Position numbers and translations under genes: made by a program. A stretch of 64,000 nt of DNA from NCBI GenBank assembly GCA_030686995.1, contig CM060695.1, positions 100,902,871-100,966,870 of the forward strand, given 5' to 3'. Each line of letters begins with the position of its first letter. Position 1 is the stretch's first letter. This DNA is from Artemisia argyi. Taxonomy: Eukaryota; Streptophyta; Magnoliopsida; Asterales; Asteraceae. This document shows positions 21,274-33,301 of this stretch, one piece after another. Under the pieces are notes generated by a model. The model was not told where the DNA came from, ran no database searches, and saw only the letters and a list, made by a program, of their open reading frames with translations.

Positions 21274-22170
21274 ATGGATAACAATAACATTGATCGTTCG
21301 ATTCCTGTTATTCGTGTTTTTCGTCGTAGGATTTTCCAAATGCCCGCCCCACTCCCTTTAGTTGAAAATGAGAACCCACCTAACCTCTCACCCAACCACC
21401 ACTTTGACAATAATTCTGAGTTAGAAGAGTCTGATCATGATGATGACCGTAGGGCTAGTCCTTTCTACTATTCAGACTCCGATGAGGATCTTGATGATGG
21501 TGATGTGATTAATGAGAATAGGATGGAAGAAGAAATAAACCCTCTTAGGTATGTTGACCTTAGAACTAGGATTGAGTGTGATAGCTCATTCAACATGCAA
21601 TTTCCTTATAAAATCATATTTAAGAGCTTTAACGCCTATCTCAACTCATCTCTTCCAATGACCATAATCTCACGTAATGAATACAATACAATCATGGTAT
21701 ATGAGTTAGAATACAAAGGAGAAAACATTATTGCTAAGGCAATACCATTGCATGTGTTTGTAGGAAGCTTGGTTTATCTTTTTGAGTTCATGGTTATGGA
21801 GAATCTAGGAGAATTTATTGATGATAAGTTGACCCAAGTTGTGTTTGGAAAACCTTTCAAACAGTTGACCAACCTTGATGAAAAACTCATAGAAGGGTTA
21901 ATTACATTCTCGGATGAGGAAGAAGATTTTGTCTATCAAATGCCCCGCACACACCCTAGGTTCAAGGATTTTCCCATGGAAAAGTGTAGTAGGTATCCAC
22001 CCATAGAGATGCTAAGTGAGAATGATAAGAGAAAAGGACTTAAGTATACTCATGAAAAAAATAAAAGATACTATCGCGGATGCTTAGAGTTAGGAGATGA
22101 TTATAGGAAAGATGAGGCGATTATTAGATGGCTCACACTTGGTTATGTGAGCATAAGCGATACACGGTAA
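21274..22170 (+). CDS. Ath2 298-residue protein, retropepsin-like fold remnant without gag capsid
   Basis: Start ATG at 21274 in gATGG context, same leader position as gag in Ath1. Residues about 45-85 are strongly acidic (Asp/Glu/Ser). Residues about 100-200 align in spacing with the retropepsin-like part of Ath1 gag, including VVFGKPF and VYQMP, but the place of the catalytic Asp reads LNSSLP, so no protease activity is expected. The C-terminus YYRGCLELGDDYRK matches the C-terminal motif of Ath1 and Ath5. The capsid and knuckle are missing. The frame is intact. Function unknown; an accessory structural role, or a passenger frame, are both possible. Confidence 0.7.
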   Translation: MDNNNIDRSIPVIRVFRRRIFQMPAPLPLVENENPPNLSPNHHFDNNSELEESDHDDDRRASPFYYSDSDEDLDDGDVINENRMEEEINPLRYVDLRTRIECDSSFNMQFPYKIIFKSFNAYLNSSLPMTIISRNEYNTIMVYELEYKGENIIAKAIPLHVFVGSLVYLFEFMVMENLGEFIDDKLTQVVFGKPFKQLTNLDEKLIEGLITFSDEEEDFVYQMPRTHPRFKDFPMEKCSRYPPIEMLSENDKRKGLKYTHEKNKRYYRGCLELGDDYRKDEAIIRWLTLGYVSISDTR

Positions 22171-23736
22171 CCCATGACCTTGAGTCTAGCTACAAGACTC
22201 ATAAATAAAGAAAAGCGCTTCTTGGGAGGCAACCCATGTTTTGTGTGATTTTAATTGTTTGTTTGTTATTTGCTTCCGTATGCATGCTTTATTTTTATTG
22301 TTGGTTGATCATGTTTCTCAATTAAAAAGTGGAAATACTTTACTTTGTTGTTTAGCCTAGTCTTAACTCCACCTAGAAGTATTTTTGCAAAAGATAAGTG
22401 TAAGGGGAAACCCCAAATATGTTTTTAAGAAACAAACCGATCATGATTCTCCACAATAATAAATGAGCATGTATATTCGTATTTGTTAGAGTCAAATGCT
22501 TGTATTGAGTCATAATGAAGTTTTGCAGGATTTTCCAGGAAGTAGGACCAAGTTTTTCCAGAAATTTTCCGGAAACTTAACATAAGAATTTCTGCAGGTC
22601 CATTCTGACGGCGTCAGAGGTTTACTCTTGACGGCGTCAGGAGTTAAAATCTGGAAATTTTACCGGTTTTGTTTTTCTAACGGAGTCTTATGGTTTTTGT
22701 GAATTATTAAGTTTTATAATCTCCAGGAGATCTGCAAACTTCATTCCACAAGCATTATATCCTACTTTGTTTTCTAGGATTTAGTAACTTATATAGGATG
22801 CCGCCGATTTTACACGAGGTTGTCTTGTCTATTTTCTCAGGTTTAACAGGTTATGTATGACAAGAAGATGATTTATATTCTGGAAGGGAAGCTTTGATTG
22901 TTCATTTTCTTGGAGGAAGATTTAACCTGGCCAACCTATAATCCATACCGAGCGAATCAGGGGAGTATTTGATTTCATTCTCTTTACTTTTTCACTTTTA
23001 CATTCTTTACTTGAATATTGGGGACAATGTTCATCTTAAGTGTAAGGGGAGGGTAAAAAGATGATACCTTACATATGCACTTTCACTTGAGTTTGTTTTG
23101 TTTAATGGTAGATGTGTAATAAAACTATGAGAAATACTTGTTAGTGCAATTTTAGCGCCAAATTTAAATTTTTTTACAACATTTAGGAGTGAAACTTTAG
23201 CCATAGCAAGCGTCTCATGGATAGGAGATTGTATGACTAGCACATAACCGTATATTCAGAAAAATTTTCCACCCAAATATGTGAGGTTCGCCTTTAGATT
23301 TGATAGGGAAAGCATTTACTATTAGTGCTTATGAGTGTACCGGTAGCATTTAGATTCTAGAACTTGCGTTAGTGATGCATCCCGAGACCGCTAGTGAGAC
23401 TACATTCGTGTGGTAGGATTTACCACATGATAAGAGGCATTAGGATCACCCTTGTGTTAAACCCGTATCATAATTACTTGACCATTTAAGTCATATTACT
23501 TGGCTAGTTAAGTCAACTAATTTTTCCCACACCCTTAGCGTTGTACTCATTTTTAGTACACGAAACCCCTAGTACACCCCTCCGAGCCTATCTTTTCGTT
23601 TCTAACTTTAAGCATTTTACTTAAAGGAAGAATTTGTTACACCCCACTTAAATGTACAACCAAATCGCCTTAGCCTTCCGTGTATGCGCTCATGTTTAGT
23701 GCATTATTGTTATTTGTTAAACCCTAAGTTAACTAT
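22171..23736 (+). other. Ath2 3' chassis, first part
   Basis: Same as Ath1 10228-11795: conserved block 22211-22246, AGTGTAAGGGGA repeats, palindromes 22606-22616 and 22629-22639. Interrupted at ACTAT (23732-23736) by HpA. Confidence 0.85.
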
Positions 23737-25028
23737 TGATTGACTCCAAACGGTCAACCTAAATTGACCAAGGAATGGTCAACCAAGTCAAACAGCCTTG
23801 AGTCAATGCTCCGCGGAATATAGTGTTTTCCCCGGGTCGTTATATCCCGACTAGGTGTGATGGTTAATAAACGGGTTTGTGATCAGGTGAATCTGGACGG
23901 GAAAGGGTTTTGATGATACTTATAATCTTACGAAAAGTAATTTTACACTAGTAAGCAACAATAAAGCATATAAAACAATAACGGAAAGCACAAATAACAT
24001 AAAACTCAATCTAAACTTAAAACGGGCCTAAAACTAAATGATTAAAGTAAAGATAATAATAACACTAGTACCAAGTAAATAATATAAAGTTAACGATAAA
24101 AGATCACAACTAAAAATATGTTAAGCAAGCAAATAAGAAATATATGATAAAAAAAATATATATATACTTGTTAAGCAAATTATCAAGATCCTTAAGTGTG
24201 GTTTATTATTTCAATTAAGTCCTTTATTGATTAATTAATATCTCTTACAAATATTATTTTCTCACAACGTTAGTTACTTTTGAAAACAATTTTTTCACAA
24301 GGAGATATCAATATCTAAATTAAAACTCAATTATATTCACGGCCTTTGCCCGTTCAAACAACCAAAATTTCAATCTAAGTAACTTAAAATTACTAACCAA
24401 TATATTTTCTAACTTTTATAAAACCACACTTAATTCACGAAATAATCTACTCAACAAGTATATAAAAAGTTTACTCACTACTCATGACTACTAAGCTAAC
24501 AATAACAATAATTAACATATTTCTAAACGGACATATATAAACTACTCGCATATAATAAAACTAAACTACAAGCAATAAATAAGGCAACAATAATAACTAA
24601 TAAGCTAATCATGACAATAAACATAAACATTAATAAACAAAAAGATAAAGGAAAAAGGATTAGAAGTCACCAAGATGAAGAATGCGTATAATACGAACTC
24701 CAAATAAATACCCAATCTACAAGCTCAATACCCATAATCTCTTTTTGGTTGGTCCAAAATTAACCTCCATTTCAATCCACTAATATCTTATAAATCTCTA
24801 CTAGTACCCTCCAATCATCACTAAGTATTTATTAAGAGAAAGATAAAACAAAAGTTTGAAGGAAAACAAAGTCGGATTTAATGATGACTTTGAACTTAGT
24901 GATATCAATACTACAATGGTAAATTTGATTTTAAAAACAAGCAGGAAAAAAATCTAGTAAACTTAAAGTAGCAAGACTTTATTGAAATAACAAAACTATG
25001 ACTTATAGATTTAAAAACTAGTTTAGTC

Positions 25029-25046
25029 AAAAAAAAAAAAAAAAAG

Positions 25047-25083
<37 letters not shown>
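25029..25083. repeat. Poly(A) microsatellite in HpA
   Basis: A run of about 55 bases broken by one G at 25046. Confidence 0.95.
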
Positions 25084-25085
<2 letters not shown>

Positions 25086-25579
25086 AGCAACACTAATGCT
25101 CAGCCAACATGTAAATCCATATCGAAGTTAAATCATTAACTAAATCCAACTACAAAAGCAATTATAGCAATAAAATAGTAAATATTCAAATTGTTTGACT
25201 TTTTAGTGCAAGAAAAAAAAACGACATGAATTTAATAAAAACACTTGAAATATGTGATCAAACTAGTTTAGTCTAAAAAAAAACAATAACTAATAATTGA
25301 GTTAGCCTGCATAAATTCATACGAAGACAAGTAAATTAATTTTACAACAAGAAAATTGAAATGAAGCATTCACTAGACTATTCTGCAAGCATTAAAGAGA
25401 AACAATACAAAAGTTGTTACAATTTAATAAAAGATTAAAACTAAAACATAATGATGACAAAATACTGAGTAATTAATAGGGTAATATTTTTTGGTGATGA
25501 ATGACGGTTGTGCAATTTACCGACCCCAGGGGTGTGTCGGCTGTGTTCTTCCTTTTTTTTATAAGGCTCCAAAATAAAT

Positions 25580-25877
25580 TTTTTTTTGAAAATTGACTTT
25601 CATTTGGGAAATCCAAGTCCAATTTGAAACCCGATGGGGGGAAAATCTTCAATTTAAGCCGCCCGAAGGCACGACACTTAAATTGAAGTAAACCCTGCCT
25701 TCTCCAGATTCGAACCCTTGTGGGTTGAAACCTTCATTGAAGGACTTTGAAATCGTACCGACAGGGCAGTGGTCCACAAGGGAGGACTTCCCGGTTTGGT
25801 CACCCAAACCGGTACTACTCTCCACTAGGCACGCTTAACTGAATAAGACATGCCCAGTGGACCACAAGCCCATTGGT
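25580..25877 (-). mobile_element. SINE1: tRNA-type SINE
   Basis: Flanked by a perfect 16-bp duplication AGGCTCCAAAATAAAT (25564-25579, 25878-25893). Read on the minus strand it begins ACCAATGGGCTTGTGG and ends in a poly(A) tail (T run at 25580-25587). It contains GGTTCGAATC, a tRNA B box, and upstream box A-like words TGGTCCACTGG and TGGACCACTG. The second of these is about 60 bases before the B box, a plausible promoter spacing. Long duplication, tail and polymerase III boxes together identify a LINE-mobilised SINE. About 298 bp, no protein. Confidence 0.85.
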
Positions 25878-26270
25878 AGGCTCCAAAATAAATAAGCAAT
25901 CTTCACACAACAATAAAGAGTGACGTCAGCCCTTTAATCACCACATGGGCCAAAATTTCTTTTCTTTGGGCTGGACATAGTTGGGAGATGCTTAAACATG
26001 GAATTAACTTAGGCTTCATTTAGTTGCAATAATGGCTTGAATGGATTTTGCTCGAATGTCAATGTCTTGGACTCATAATTTCTTCTCTTTCAAATGGAGT
26101 GCTCGGGTAATTACCATTTTTGCTCCGTTTTTAATCTTTTTGTACCTATGAAACATAAAAACACAATCCAAGGATATTTGCAATATAATTCGGCATATTT
26201 GTGTGTTTTTAGCTTTTTCTACAGTTTAAATGGGTATAAAATGATGAGTATTTACACACTCATCAACTAT

Positions 26271-27175
26271 CTAATTGATTACATGGTTGCTAAGTCGAGT
26301 CATATCCTTGTACATATTGTTTTGGGACGATTGGGACTCATGGGTAAAGTACTTATTTTATGGAGTAATGGGGAAGAACATCATTTATTACCCCCATATG
26401 TGCGTTAATCTTAAAAGTGCTCCAAGTATTTTGATTTTCTTAATTCGAGTCATTAGAATAGTTGAATGTAAAGTATGTAAAGATTCAAGTGTAAGGGGAA
26501 CTCTCATCCCCTATGATGTATTATTTTGGATGGTAGGGTAAGAGTGTATGCAGAAAAAAAAAATCGAAAAAAAATCAAGAAAAAGAAAAAAAAAATATAG
26601 AAAAAGGAAAAAGAAAAAAAAAAAACATACGGACTACCATCCCGTTTCATTCTATGTTTATTTTGTGTTTTTGTTATTTTTCATTTATTAGCTTAAGTCG
26701 AGTCTAGTCCTGGCTTAGCAACGCCATATTGTACATGTAATTAACTAAGATTGTTAACTCGCCACCAGTAAAACTTCCTTTATCCAACAAAACCGTGTAA
26801 TTCATATCCATATACCTAACGTTACAACCCTTTAAAAGACCTCTTTGATAGTCTATCCTAGGTGCTTACGCCATGTTGTGGAGGTTTGATCCTTTCCCAA
26901 GCCTATGGTAATCTATTTTGCTATGACAGGTAGTGAGAGATATCTTCCATTTCCATAATGTTATATTACTTTATTACACCCGAGAGATGTGAGTATCTAA
27001 ACACTATTTGTGAGGTGCTAGTGTATGATCTCCGTGCTTGTCTATTGGTCTTTAGTGGAACGATTATTTGTTGTAATTACTTTTATATTAGTGTTAAATG
27101 ACCCCTAACTTGTATTTTGACTAGAATAAAAGCGCATTTGCTTGAGGACAAGCAAATCTCAAGTGTAAGGGTATA
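26271..27175 (+). other. Ath2 3' chassis, second part
   Basis: Matches Ath1 11796-12725, with a much shorter A run near 26550-26630. It ends in AGTGTAAGGGTATA against the 3' LTR. Confidence 0.85.
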
Positions 27176-28625
27176 TGATGAGGCGGAAAATGATCCGTTT
27201 TTAGGGGGTCATTTAAGCCCGAATCCGAATTTATTTGATCAAATATTGCCCTAAATCGTTCCTTTTGTGATTTTAGGTACTTGGAGAGTGAATTCTGGAA
27301 AAGAAGCCATTTTGGACGTTTTTGGAGCATAAAAGTGAAGAAAACGGCAAAGTCTCAATTTTCCATGCTGGGAATAGTAGGTGACGGCGTCAAGAGTAAT
27401 CCCCTGACAGCGTCAAACCTCAAGAATTAAAATCCGTAGTTCATGAAGGCGTCAAGAGTTATCCTGACGGCGTCAAAACCTCAAGAATTAAAATCCGTAG
27501 CTGATGACGGCGTCACATACAGGGCGTCAAGAGTAATTTGTGTGACGGCCTAGGCCTTGACGGCGTCAGAATTAGATCAAGGCCGTCCGAGGAAGTATTT
27601 GGCGGCGAGGTGACGGCGTCACATTGTTTGTCTTGACGCCGTCATCCCTATTTTTCTATATATAGTTTTCTAGTTTTTCACATTTAGAGAGAGAAGTTTT
27701 GGGAGAAACCCTAAAGACGATTTTGGTGTAACTTTACAGGTTTTTCAAGGGTTCCAACCCCTTGATACCTTGCATGATTAATCAAGATAAGTGTTCTTCT
27801 AATTCAATCAATATGTCTATGTGTTGGTTGTCTATATCTTGTTCTTGTCTTAATTCTATCATGCTAGGCTAGATCTCCTTTGTGTTTGCTTAGATCTAAT
27901 GAAACCTAGATATTGATTATGTGTTGATTACTTGTTTATTCTTGTCTTGGATGAATGATTTATATGTTAGGCTTAAGAAAACTGGCAGATCTCCAAATGG
28001 TAACATGCTTGAACGTCTTAAGAAACATGAACCGAGGCGTACTAGGTCTTTATTGGTTGTATTTAATGCATGAGCCACTGTTTACAATCCCTATAGTTGT
28101 GTTGGGCATGGTGTAGGAGGAGATAAGAGCTCATAGAATTGGGGAGTTATGTATGCCACCCCATGAATGGTATTAAGGAATACAATCCGTCATCCATGCA
28201 ATTATAACAAGTAATTAACGTGTAAAAGATATCTAGGGAGTAGTGAAATCTAAGTAAACACATTTTCTCCAATTACTGCTCTCAACCTTAGTATAATTAG
28301 TTTATTTTCATTTTCTAGTATTTTATTTTGATTGCATCTTAGTTTTGGGTGAGTTGAATAGCAACTAATTCCGCCCACTCTTCCAAAACCCGAGATTTTA
28401 CTTGCTTTCATAAAAATATAAAAATACAAAAATAATCATCTCTCACCTTTAGAACTAGTAATTTAGGCTTTCTAATCCTAGCGACACTATTCCTAAGCTG
28501 AACGATCAATCCCCCGGTACTTGTCACTATACTATACTACAACGATCAGGTACACTGTCTGGTGGGGGTTGTAAGCTTCTCGAGATCCCTCGAGAGGTAA
28601 AGCCTGTTGCGATTCCCACGCATCA
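27176..28625 (+). repeat. Ath2 3' LTR
   Basis: 1450 bp. Palindrome array 27382-27644; TATATATAG near 27657-27665. The downstream half differs from the Ath2 5' LTR and shares variants with Ath3 (for example TTACTTGCTTTCATAAAA). Confidence 0.92.
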
Positions 28626-28630
28626 ATATG

Positions 28631-30424
28631 ATTGTCTAACCTTCTTGGATACTTGAGTAATTGAGTTTCTAAGCGTGTCGTCAAACCAAGACTCTACGCG
28701 TTGTGTTTTTCCTCTTGATAGCATCTCTATGCAATTTAAAAGGTACACATTACTTAAACTTGACTTTAATAGTCTCTTGCTTCTAAGCATTATGTGTTAG
28801 AATATGTGTTATTAGTAATACTCTAAAAGTGTTTACTTGCTATTTAGTAATAACTAGGATTAGATTCTATGCAACAAGGAAATTCGTCTTTAGTACTAGT
28901 AGGAGATATAAGGTGCTTTAATTCTTTAACCATCAAGAGATAAACACGAGAAACTCTTGAGTGAGTCTCACTCAACTCTTGCTTACAAGTGAGCTAACTA
29001 AGAATTTCCTAAGTGTTAAAATGTCTAACACTTTTGTGATGCTTGCAAAACAAACCTTTGTTAAATAACATTCTCAAACACCATACTTTGAGTCTTAAAT
29101 CGTGTTTTTCTTCAATCACTCCTTTATGATAATCTCACATAAAACACACAAGGTGAAATAAATCACATTAGCATATATTAGGATGAGTGAAAGAAAATAA
29201 GTTTTCAACATCTAGGATTTACACATCAAATGTGACACATAGTCTAATGATGTTGTACCTCTTGGACTTTTTAAAAATAAATAGAGTTCATAGTGTCCTA
29301 AGTAAGAAAACCCAAAGAGTCGAGGAGTCATTGAATATGACATTTAACGAGTGATCTCCTCCTTCTATGATATCATCTTTGGTAGATGATAACTTAGTCG
29401 AAAGTCCAATGATGGCAAGACAAGCATGGAGTAAAAGTACAAAACAACATCTTCTCACCATGAGTTAAACATTGAATCAAGCAAAATTGACATTAGCTAT
29501 AAAACTTGATTTAGAGGTCATAGTTGTGTCTAAACAAGTTCAACAAAAAAAATCTTTTTTAATTTAGAATAAAACAACTAATGAAACGAAATTGATATTT
29601 CAAAGTAATCAAGTGAGTATAGTGTGAATTTTTGAAAGACCTTTTGATAATAAAAGCAAGCCACAAAAGCAAGGGATTTTAACTTAAAGACATTCCTAGT
29701 TGCTCTCTTGTTCTCAATGGTTAAGTTATTGATGACTTATCGAGAATGAGATTAGTAAATCCGTAGGTAAAACTAAATGTAGAGAAATGTTTGAAAGACT
29801 ACTTGTTCTCATAACAATTAGATCCAACATTACGTTTAGTTTTTGTCTATGTGCTCGTGTTAAAGAAGATCCTAAAACAACTCTCTAGTTGAACCTATTT
29901 GGATACATCATTAAGTACTACACAACTCAAATTGTGGTCTCCCAAAAGAACGGGAATAGAAACCATAGTGTTTGACAAATGGAATTATGTCGGTAATAAG
30001 TTGATAAGAAAAGCTCAAGTGGTACTTGTACTTTTATGCTTACTTACCCAATGATTCTCCAAAACGCGTATGACTCTCAAATTAGTATCGAATGGAGAAG
30101 CACATCAACAAGCTCCTCTTGAACAAGCAAACTCGCATCAACAACGGAATTCATCTTATCAACATTGCTATACCTTCAACAAGGAAGCATCGACTTCAGC
30201 GACAATTCAATCCATTATGTTCTTTATTGACATATTGTGATCTATCATCATCGCCTTGGTAAGATTGTTCATTGAGGAACGTCTTAACTAAGAAAGTCTT
30301 CTACGTTAACTATTTCATCATCACGTTATCAAAATCTCTTGAATGAAAAGCATTCATCATCCCTAGGCTTAGTCAAGGACTCATAAGACCTAAAACCATA
30401 GTTTTGAACATTAGGATAAAACCA

Positions 30425-30458
<34 letters not shown>

Positions 30459-31235
30459 AAATCAAAACAATTTCTTTTGAGTTTTTCCCTGCAGAACCCA
30501 CGGAACCTTCAGACTATACGGGCGGAACCCATTTTTTGGTTCCGCCTGGTCCACCAAACCTCAGAATGTTTTAAACTCTTTATTTCAAAGCCAAACACCC
30601 TATTAAGTCTTAACAAAAACTAACAAACAGCATCACCCTCTCTAAAACACATATCCTCACGAATTTTAGGGCTTCTAATCCAATCTCTTCCAATCCAACT
30701 AACTTTGTAAGTATTCTAATCACAATTACATTTTTAATTTAATCATAACATTTTTGCTTACAATCATTAACTAGAATCTTAGGGCTTTTGCATAAAACTT
30801 CATGATTCATGAAAAACTTGGTGGCTAGTCAATTATGTATTTCATTAAGTTAAGAAATGTATCTTTTCATTGTTACCTTGTTTTACCAAACACACCAAGA
30901 GCATTATTTTTCTAATTGCAACATGATTCATCACCACATTGTTAAAACAAATGAAAAACATCATTTAAACATCACTTGCATACTATCTCTTGAATGCTAA
31001 AGGGGATACATAACTAATATGTATTTTCGGGTACATTCAATCGAAGACACATTCAATTAGGAGAGTGTTGGTTATCTTTTGTTTTTACAACAAAATTTGC
31101 ATAACAAAACGATTTGGGAATCAAAATGAGTCAAGATAACCATGTCTTCACATTGTATTGCATATAAGAATATATTAGAACATCCTTGTTGTTAAAAGTC
31201 ATTAACATACAATTTTATGTTTTCTAGGAATCAAC
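28631..31235 (+). other. Cop2 internal region, decayed pol
   Basis: No open frame. One RT fragment is recognisable (next entry). Between 29930 and 30360 scattered words could be RNase H leftovers, but I cannot align them with confidence. A run of A occupies 30426-30456 and the GGCGGAACC hairpin recurs at 30521-30546. Just before the 31236 frame, a pyrimidine-rich stretch ending TTTTCTAG (about 31219-31226) resembles a 3' splice site. Confidence 0.5.
29363..29432 (+). pseudogene. pol: Cop2 reverse transcriptase remnant
   Basis: The words YDIIFG and, one frame over, DNLVES..MMARQ correspond to the conserved RT catalytic segment (compare YVDDIIFG in Cop1 at 38286) and its downstream helix. A small deletion has removed one Asp of the YxDD box and shifted the frame. 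This shows that Cop2 once had, or derives from an element with, pol upstream of its env-like frames. Confidence 0.6.
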
Positions 31236-32225
31236 ATGCCTCCCGCAAACAAATCCGATCACAAAGAAACCCTTAAATACATGCCCAAACACCATATGAC
31301 CAAAGGTCTCAACCCGGTTCAAGTAGAAACCTTTAAGGCATTAGAAAAACGCTATGTTTACGAATGTAGAACCATTGATCCATCCTTTCTAGAAGGATCA
31401 TCTATTCGCCAAAACTTTGCCGCAATTCACTTTGATTGTCTCCTTGATATAGATGAACCCATTTGTCCTAGGTTCATCTTGGAATTTTATGCAACCGTAA
31501 ACCTTTCCTCATGTGCCGGTGGTAGGATCTCATTAAACTTCACAACCAATCAAATATCACATGATATAGATTTAAAAGACTTAGCTATAATTCTTGGTGT
31601 ACCAAATGAGGGAACTTGCCTCTACACGGATAAGTGGCCCATTTCAAGTCTTGATACTATTGATCGTTTTTATCCATACGATACACCTCTTGCTAGTAAG
31701 GAAACTATTAAGGAACACCTCTTTGTTAGAACCTCTACCACTAGGGTGAACCGTTCGGGGAATACTATAGATAAGGATCCTTTTGGTATGGAGCTCAATG
31801 AGCTTAAACCGCAATTTAAGAAATGGGAAGAAATTCTTAGGGCTAACGTCATAAGTACCATAGGAAATAGAGATCACATCAACACATGTCTTTGCTATAT
31901 GCTCTATAGCATTTCAACCGGTCAACCCTTCAACTTAGCCTACTACCTAGCCAAAAGGATGTCCGACATATCCTTAGTTGGAACAACCGCTCTTCCCTAT
32001 GGTATGCTTCTTACTCACCTCTTTAGAGGAATCTCACCCATTTCTCCTAACGAAGATGGAATACGCCTTGACTATTTTCTATTTCCTCACACCTTCGTTC
32101 CCCTAAGCGATAAACGAGTTTTCAAAAATAAGGGCAAACGTACTCGATCACCTACTCCATCTTCATCATCATCCGGCATGAGCGACGATGATAAACTACT
32201 AAACTCTAAGTTACCTCTTTTATAA
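31236..32225 (+). CDS. Cop2 env-position protein 1 (plant transposon ORF-type domain)
   Basis: 329 codons, ATG in aacATGCC. The pattern CPRFILEFYATV, a strand-rich stretch up to HDIDLKDLAIILGVPNEG, and a later LCYMLYSISTGQPFNLAYYLAKRM segment are the signature of the putative plant transposon protein domain often found as an extra frame in Athila and Sirevirus elements. No signal peptide or membrane segment is visible. The C-terminus is basic then Ser-rich (TRSPTPSSSSSGMSDDD). It lies between the pol remnant and the 3' LTR, the env-like position. The role is not known for this family; capsid-associated or nucleic-acid related functions are guesses. The frame is intact while pol has decayed. 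Confidence 0.75.
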   Translation: MPPANKSDHKETLKYMPKHHMTKGLNPVQVETFKALEKRYVYECRTIDPSFLEGSSIRQNFAAIHFDCLLDIDEPICPRFILEFYATVNLSSCAGGRISLNFTTNQISHDIDLKDLAIILGVPNEGTCLYTDKWPISSLDTIDRFYPYDTPLASKETIKEHLFVRTSTTRVNRSGNTIDKDPFGMELNELKPQFKKWEEILRANVISTIGNRDHINTCLCYMLYSISTGQPFNLAYYLAKRMSDISLVGTTALPYGMLLTHLFRGISPISPNEDGIRLDYFLFPHTFVPLSDKRVFKNKGKRTRSPTPSSSSSGMSDDDKLLNSKLPLL

Positions 32226-33301
32226 TACCTTCAAGCTCTCCCCATCATTGACAATGCTTCCGAAGAATTCAAGCAAACCAAAGGAATGTTCAAGTGTTTT
32301 GGAAGGTACCTAAACAAGCTCAAAAAGAAGATTGACCGGTTGTGAGAAGATTAAGGAGTGTTTGGCTTATGAGTGCTTTAGAAGCGTCTTTGTGTTAAAA
32401 CTATGTGAATTATGTGTTTTTCACTTTCATGGTTTATTATGTTGGTTGGATTATGTTTGTATGAAATTTTATGCATAATGACAATGTTTAAGGTGTTTGT
32501 CATTTTCTTTTTTGCTTATGGGAATTCTTACTAAGTATAGTGTAATCCTCGACCTCAAGGTCAAAGTCCCATGATTGGTATGTTTACATATCTAATTTTT
32601 GCATTACCTAACCAGTAATACCTTATCTTTTTGATTTTAGGAGTTTTCGAAAATTTTGAAAATCATCTCGCGGGTCAAAAACGCGGACTGTGAACTTTTT
32701 CAGTCCTGGCGGATCTGGCGGTACCCAAAATTGGGGTCTGCCAGTGTGTTTTCTGGGAATTCCAGAAATGGCCCAACGGACCAGGCGGTACCCTCAAATG
32801 GGTTCCGCCAGTCACCTGCAGAAAATTTTTGCTATTTTTTCTTAAGTTTATAACTTGTAAAGTGTCAAATCATTATCCTAAGTGAGAAACATCTTTCATT
32901 TACAACAACAACCATATTGGAACAAACCTCACTCACTAAAACAATTAGTAAGACACTTCCCGCCAAAATTCAAATTCAAAACATAACTAACCAAAGGAAC
33001 CCTTTTAAATGATCCTTCAAACCTTTGATACATATTCAACCAAACCACTTCCCATGATCACAAAGCATTGAGTGCTTAAGTTGGTCTTTCACTCCATCCT
33101 ATTCATTGGATTGACCTCAAATGATGTGACTTGGTCATGAAAATCATTTGACACCTCAATCTTTGAATAGTAAAACATCAAATCCAAACACTATTTCAAC
33201 ACCTTTCTCTTCCTATAAAATTGAAAGCTCTACAACAATTCAAATCATACCATCACCAATCAATACTTCTTCCCTCAAACATCAAAACCAAAGACTTTAA
33301 A
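32226..33301 (+). other. Cop2 spacer between the two env-position frames
   Basis: About 1.1 kb, AT-rich, no gene. It holds GGCGGTACCC/GGGTTCCGCC (32784-32809), a copy of the LTR hairpin, and a related GGCGGTACCC at about 32711-32720. A TATAAAA at 33214-33220 lies 82 bp before the next ATG. Confidence 0.7.

Larger units (their letters stand above)
23737..26265. mobile_element. HpA: solo LTR or short LTR-type element with terminal hairpin
   Basis: Ends TGATTGACTCC...CACTCATCA; 5-bp duplication ACTAT (23732-23736, 26266-26270). About 2.2 kb once its SINE is removed. The right end carries the hairpin GATGAGT/ACTCATC (about 26243-26264). The same terminal hairpin begins HpB at 58354, which shows this to be a repeat family and suggests that the 5' end is at the right (minus strand). 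No coding frame, primer site or second terminal repeat was found. Confidence 0.72.
19664..28625 (+). mobile_element. Ath2: Athila-like non-autonomous retrotransposon in Cop2
   Basis: Duplication ATATG at 19659-19663 and 28626-28630. LTRs 19664-21112 (1449 bp) and 27176-28625 (1450 bp), primer site TGGCGCCGCAGCCCGGGGA at 21119-21137. It contains one 298-codon frame and the shared 3' chassis, interrupted by HpA; 6.4 kb without it. The LTRs differ at about 33 positions by eye, over 2%, which is more than the LTRs of its host Cop2 (see findings). Confidence 0.92.

Noticed and set aside
30215..30360. RNase H leftovers in Cop2 (a YCD-like and an HHH-like word)
   Set aside because: Words are too short and in different frames; only the RT piece at 29363-29432 is convincing.
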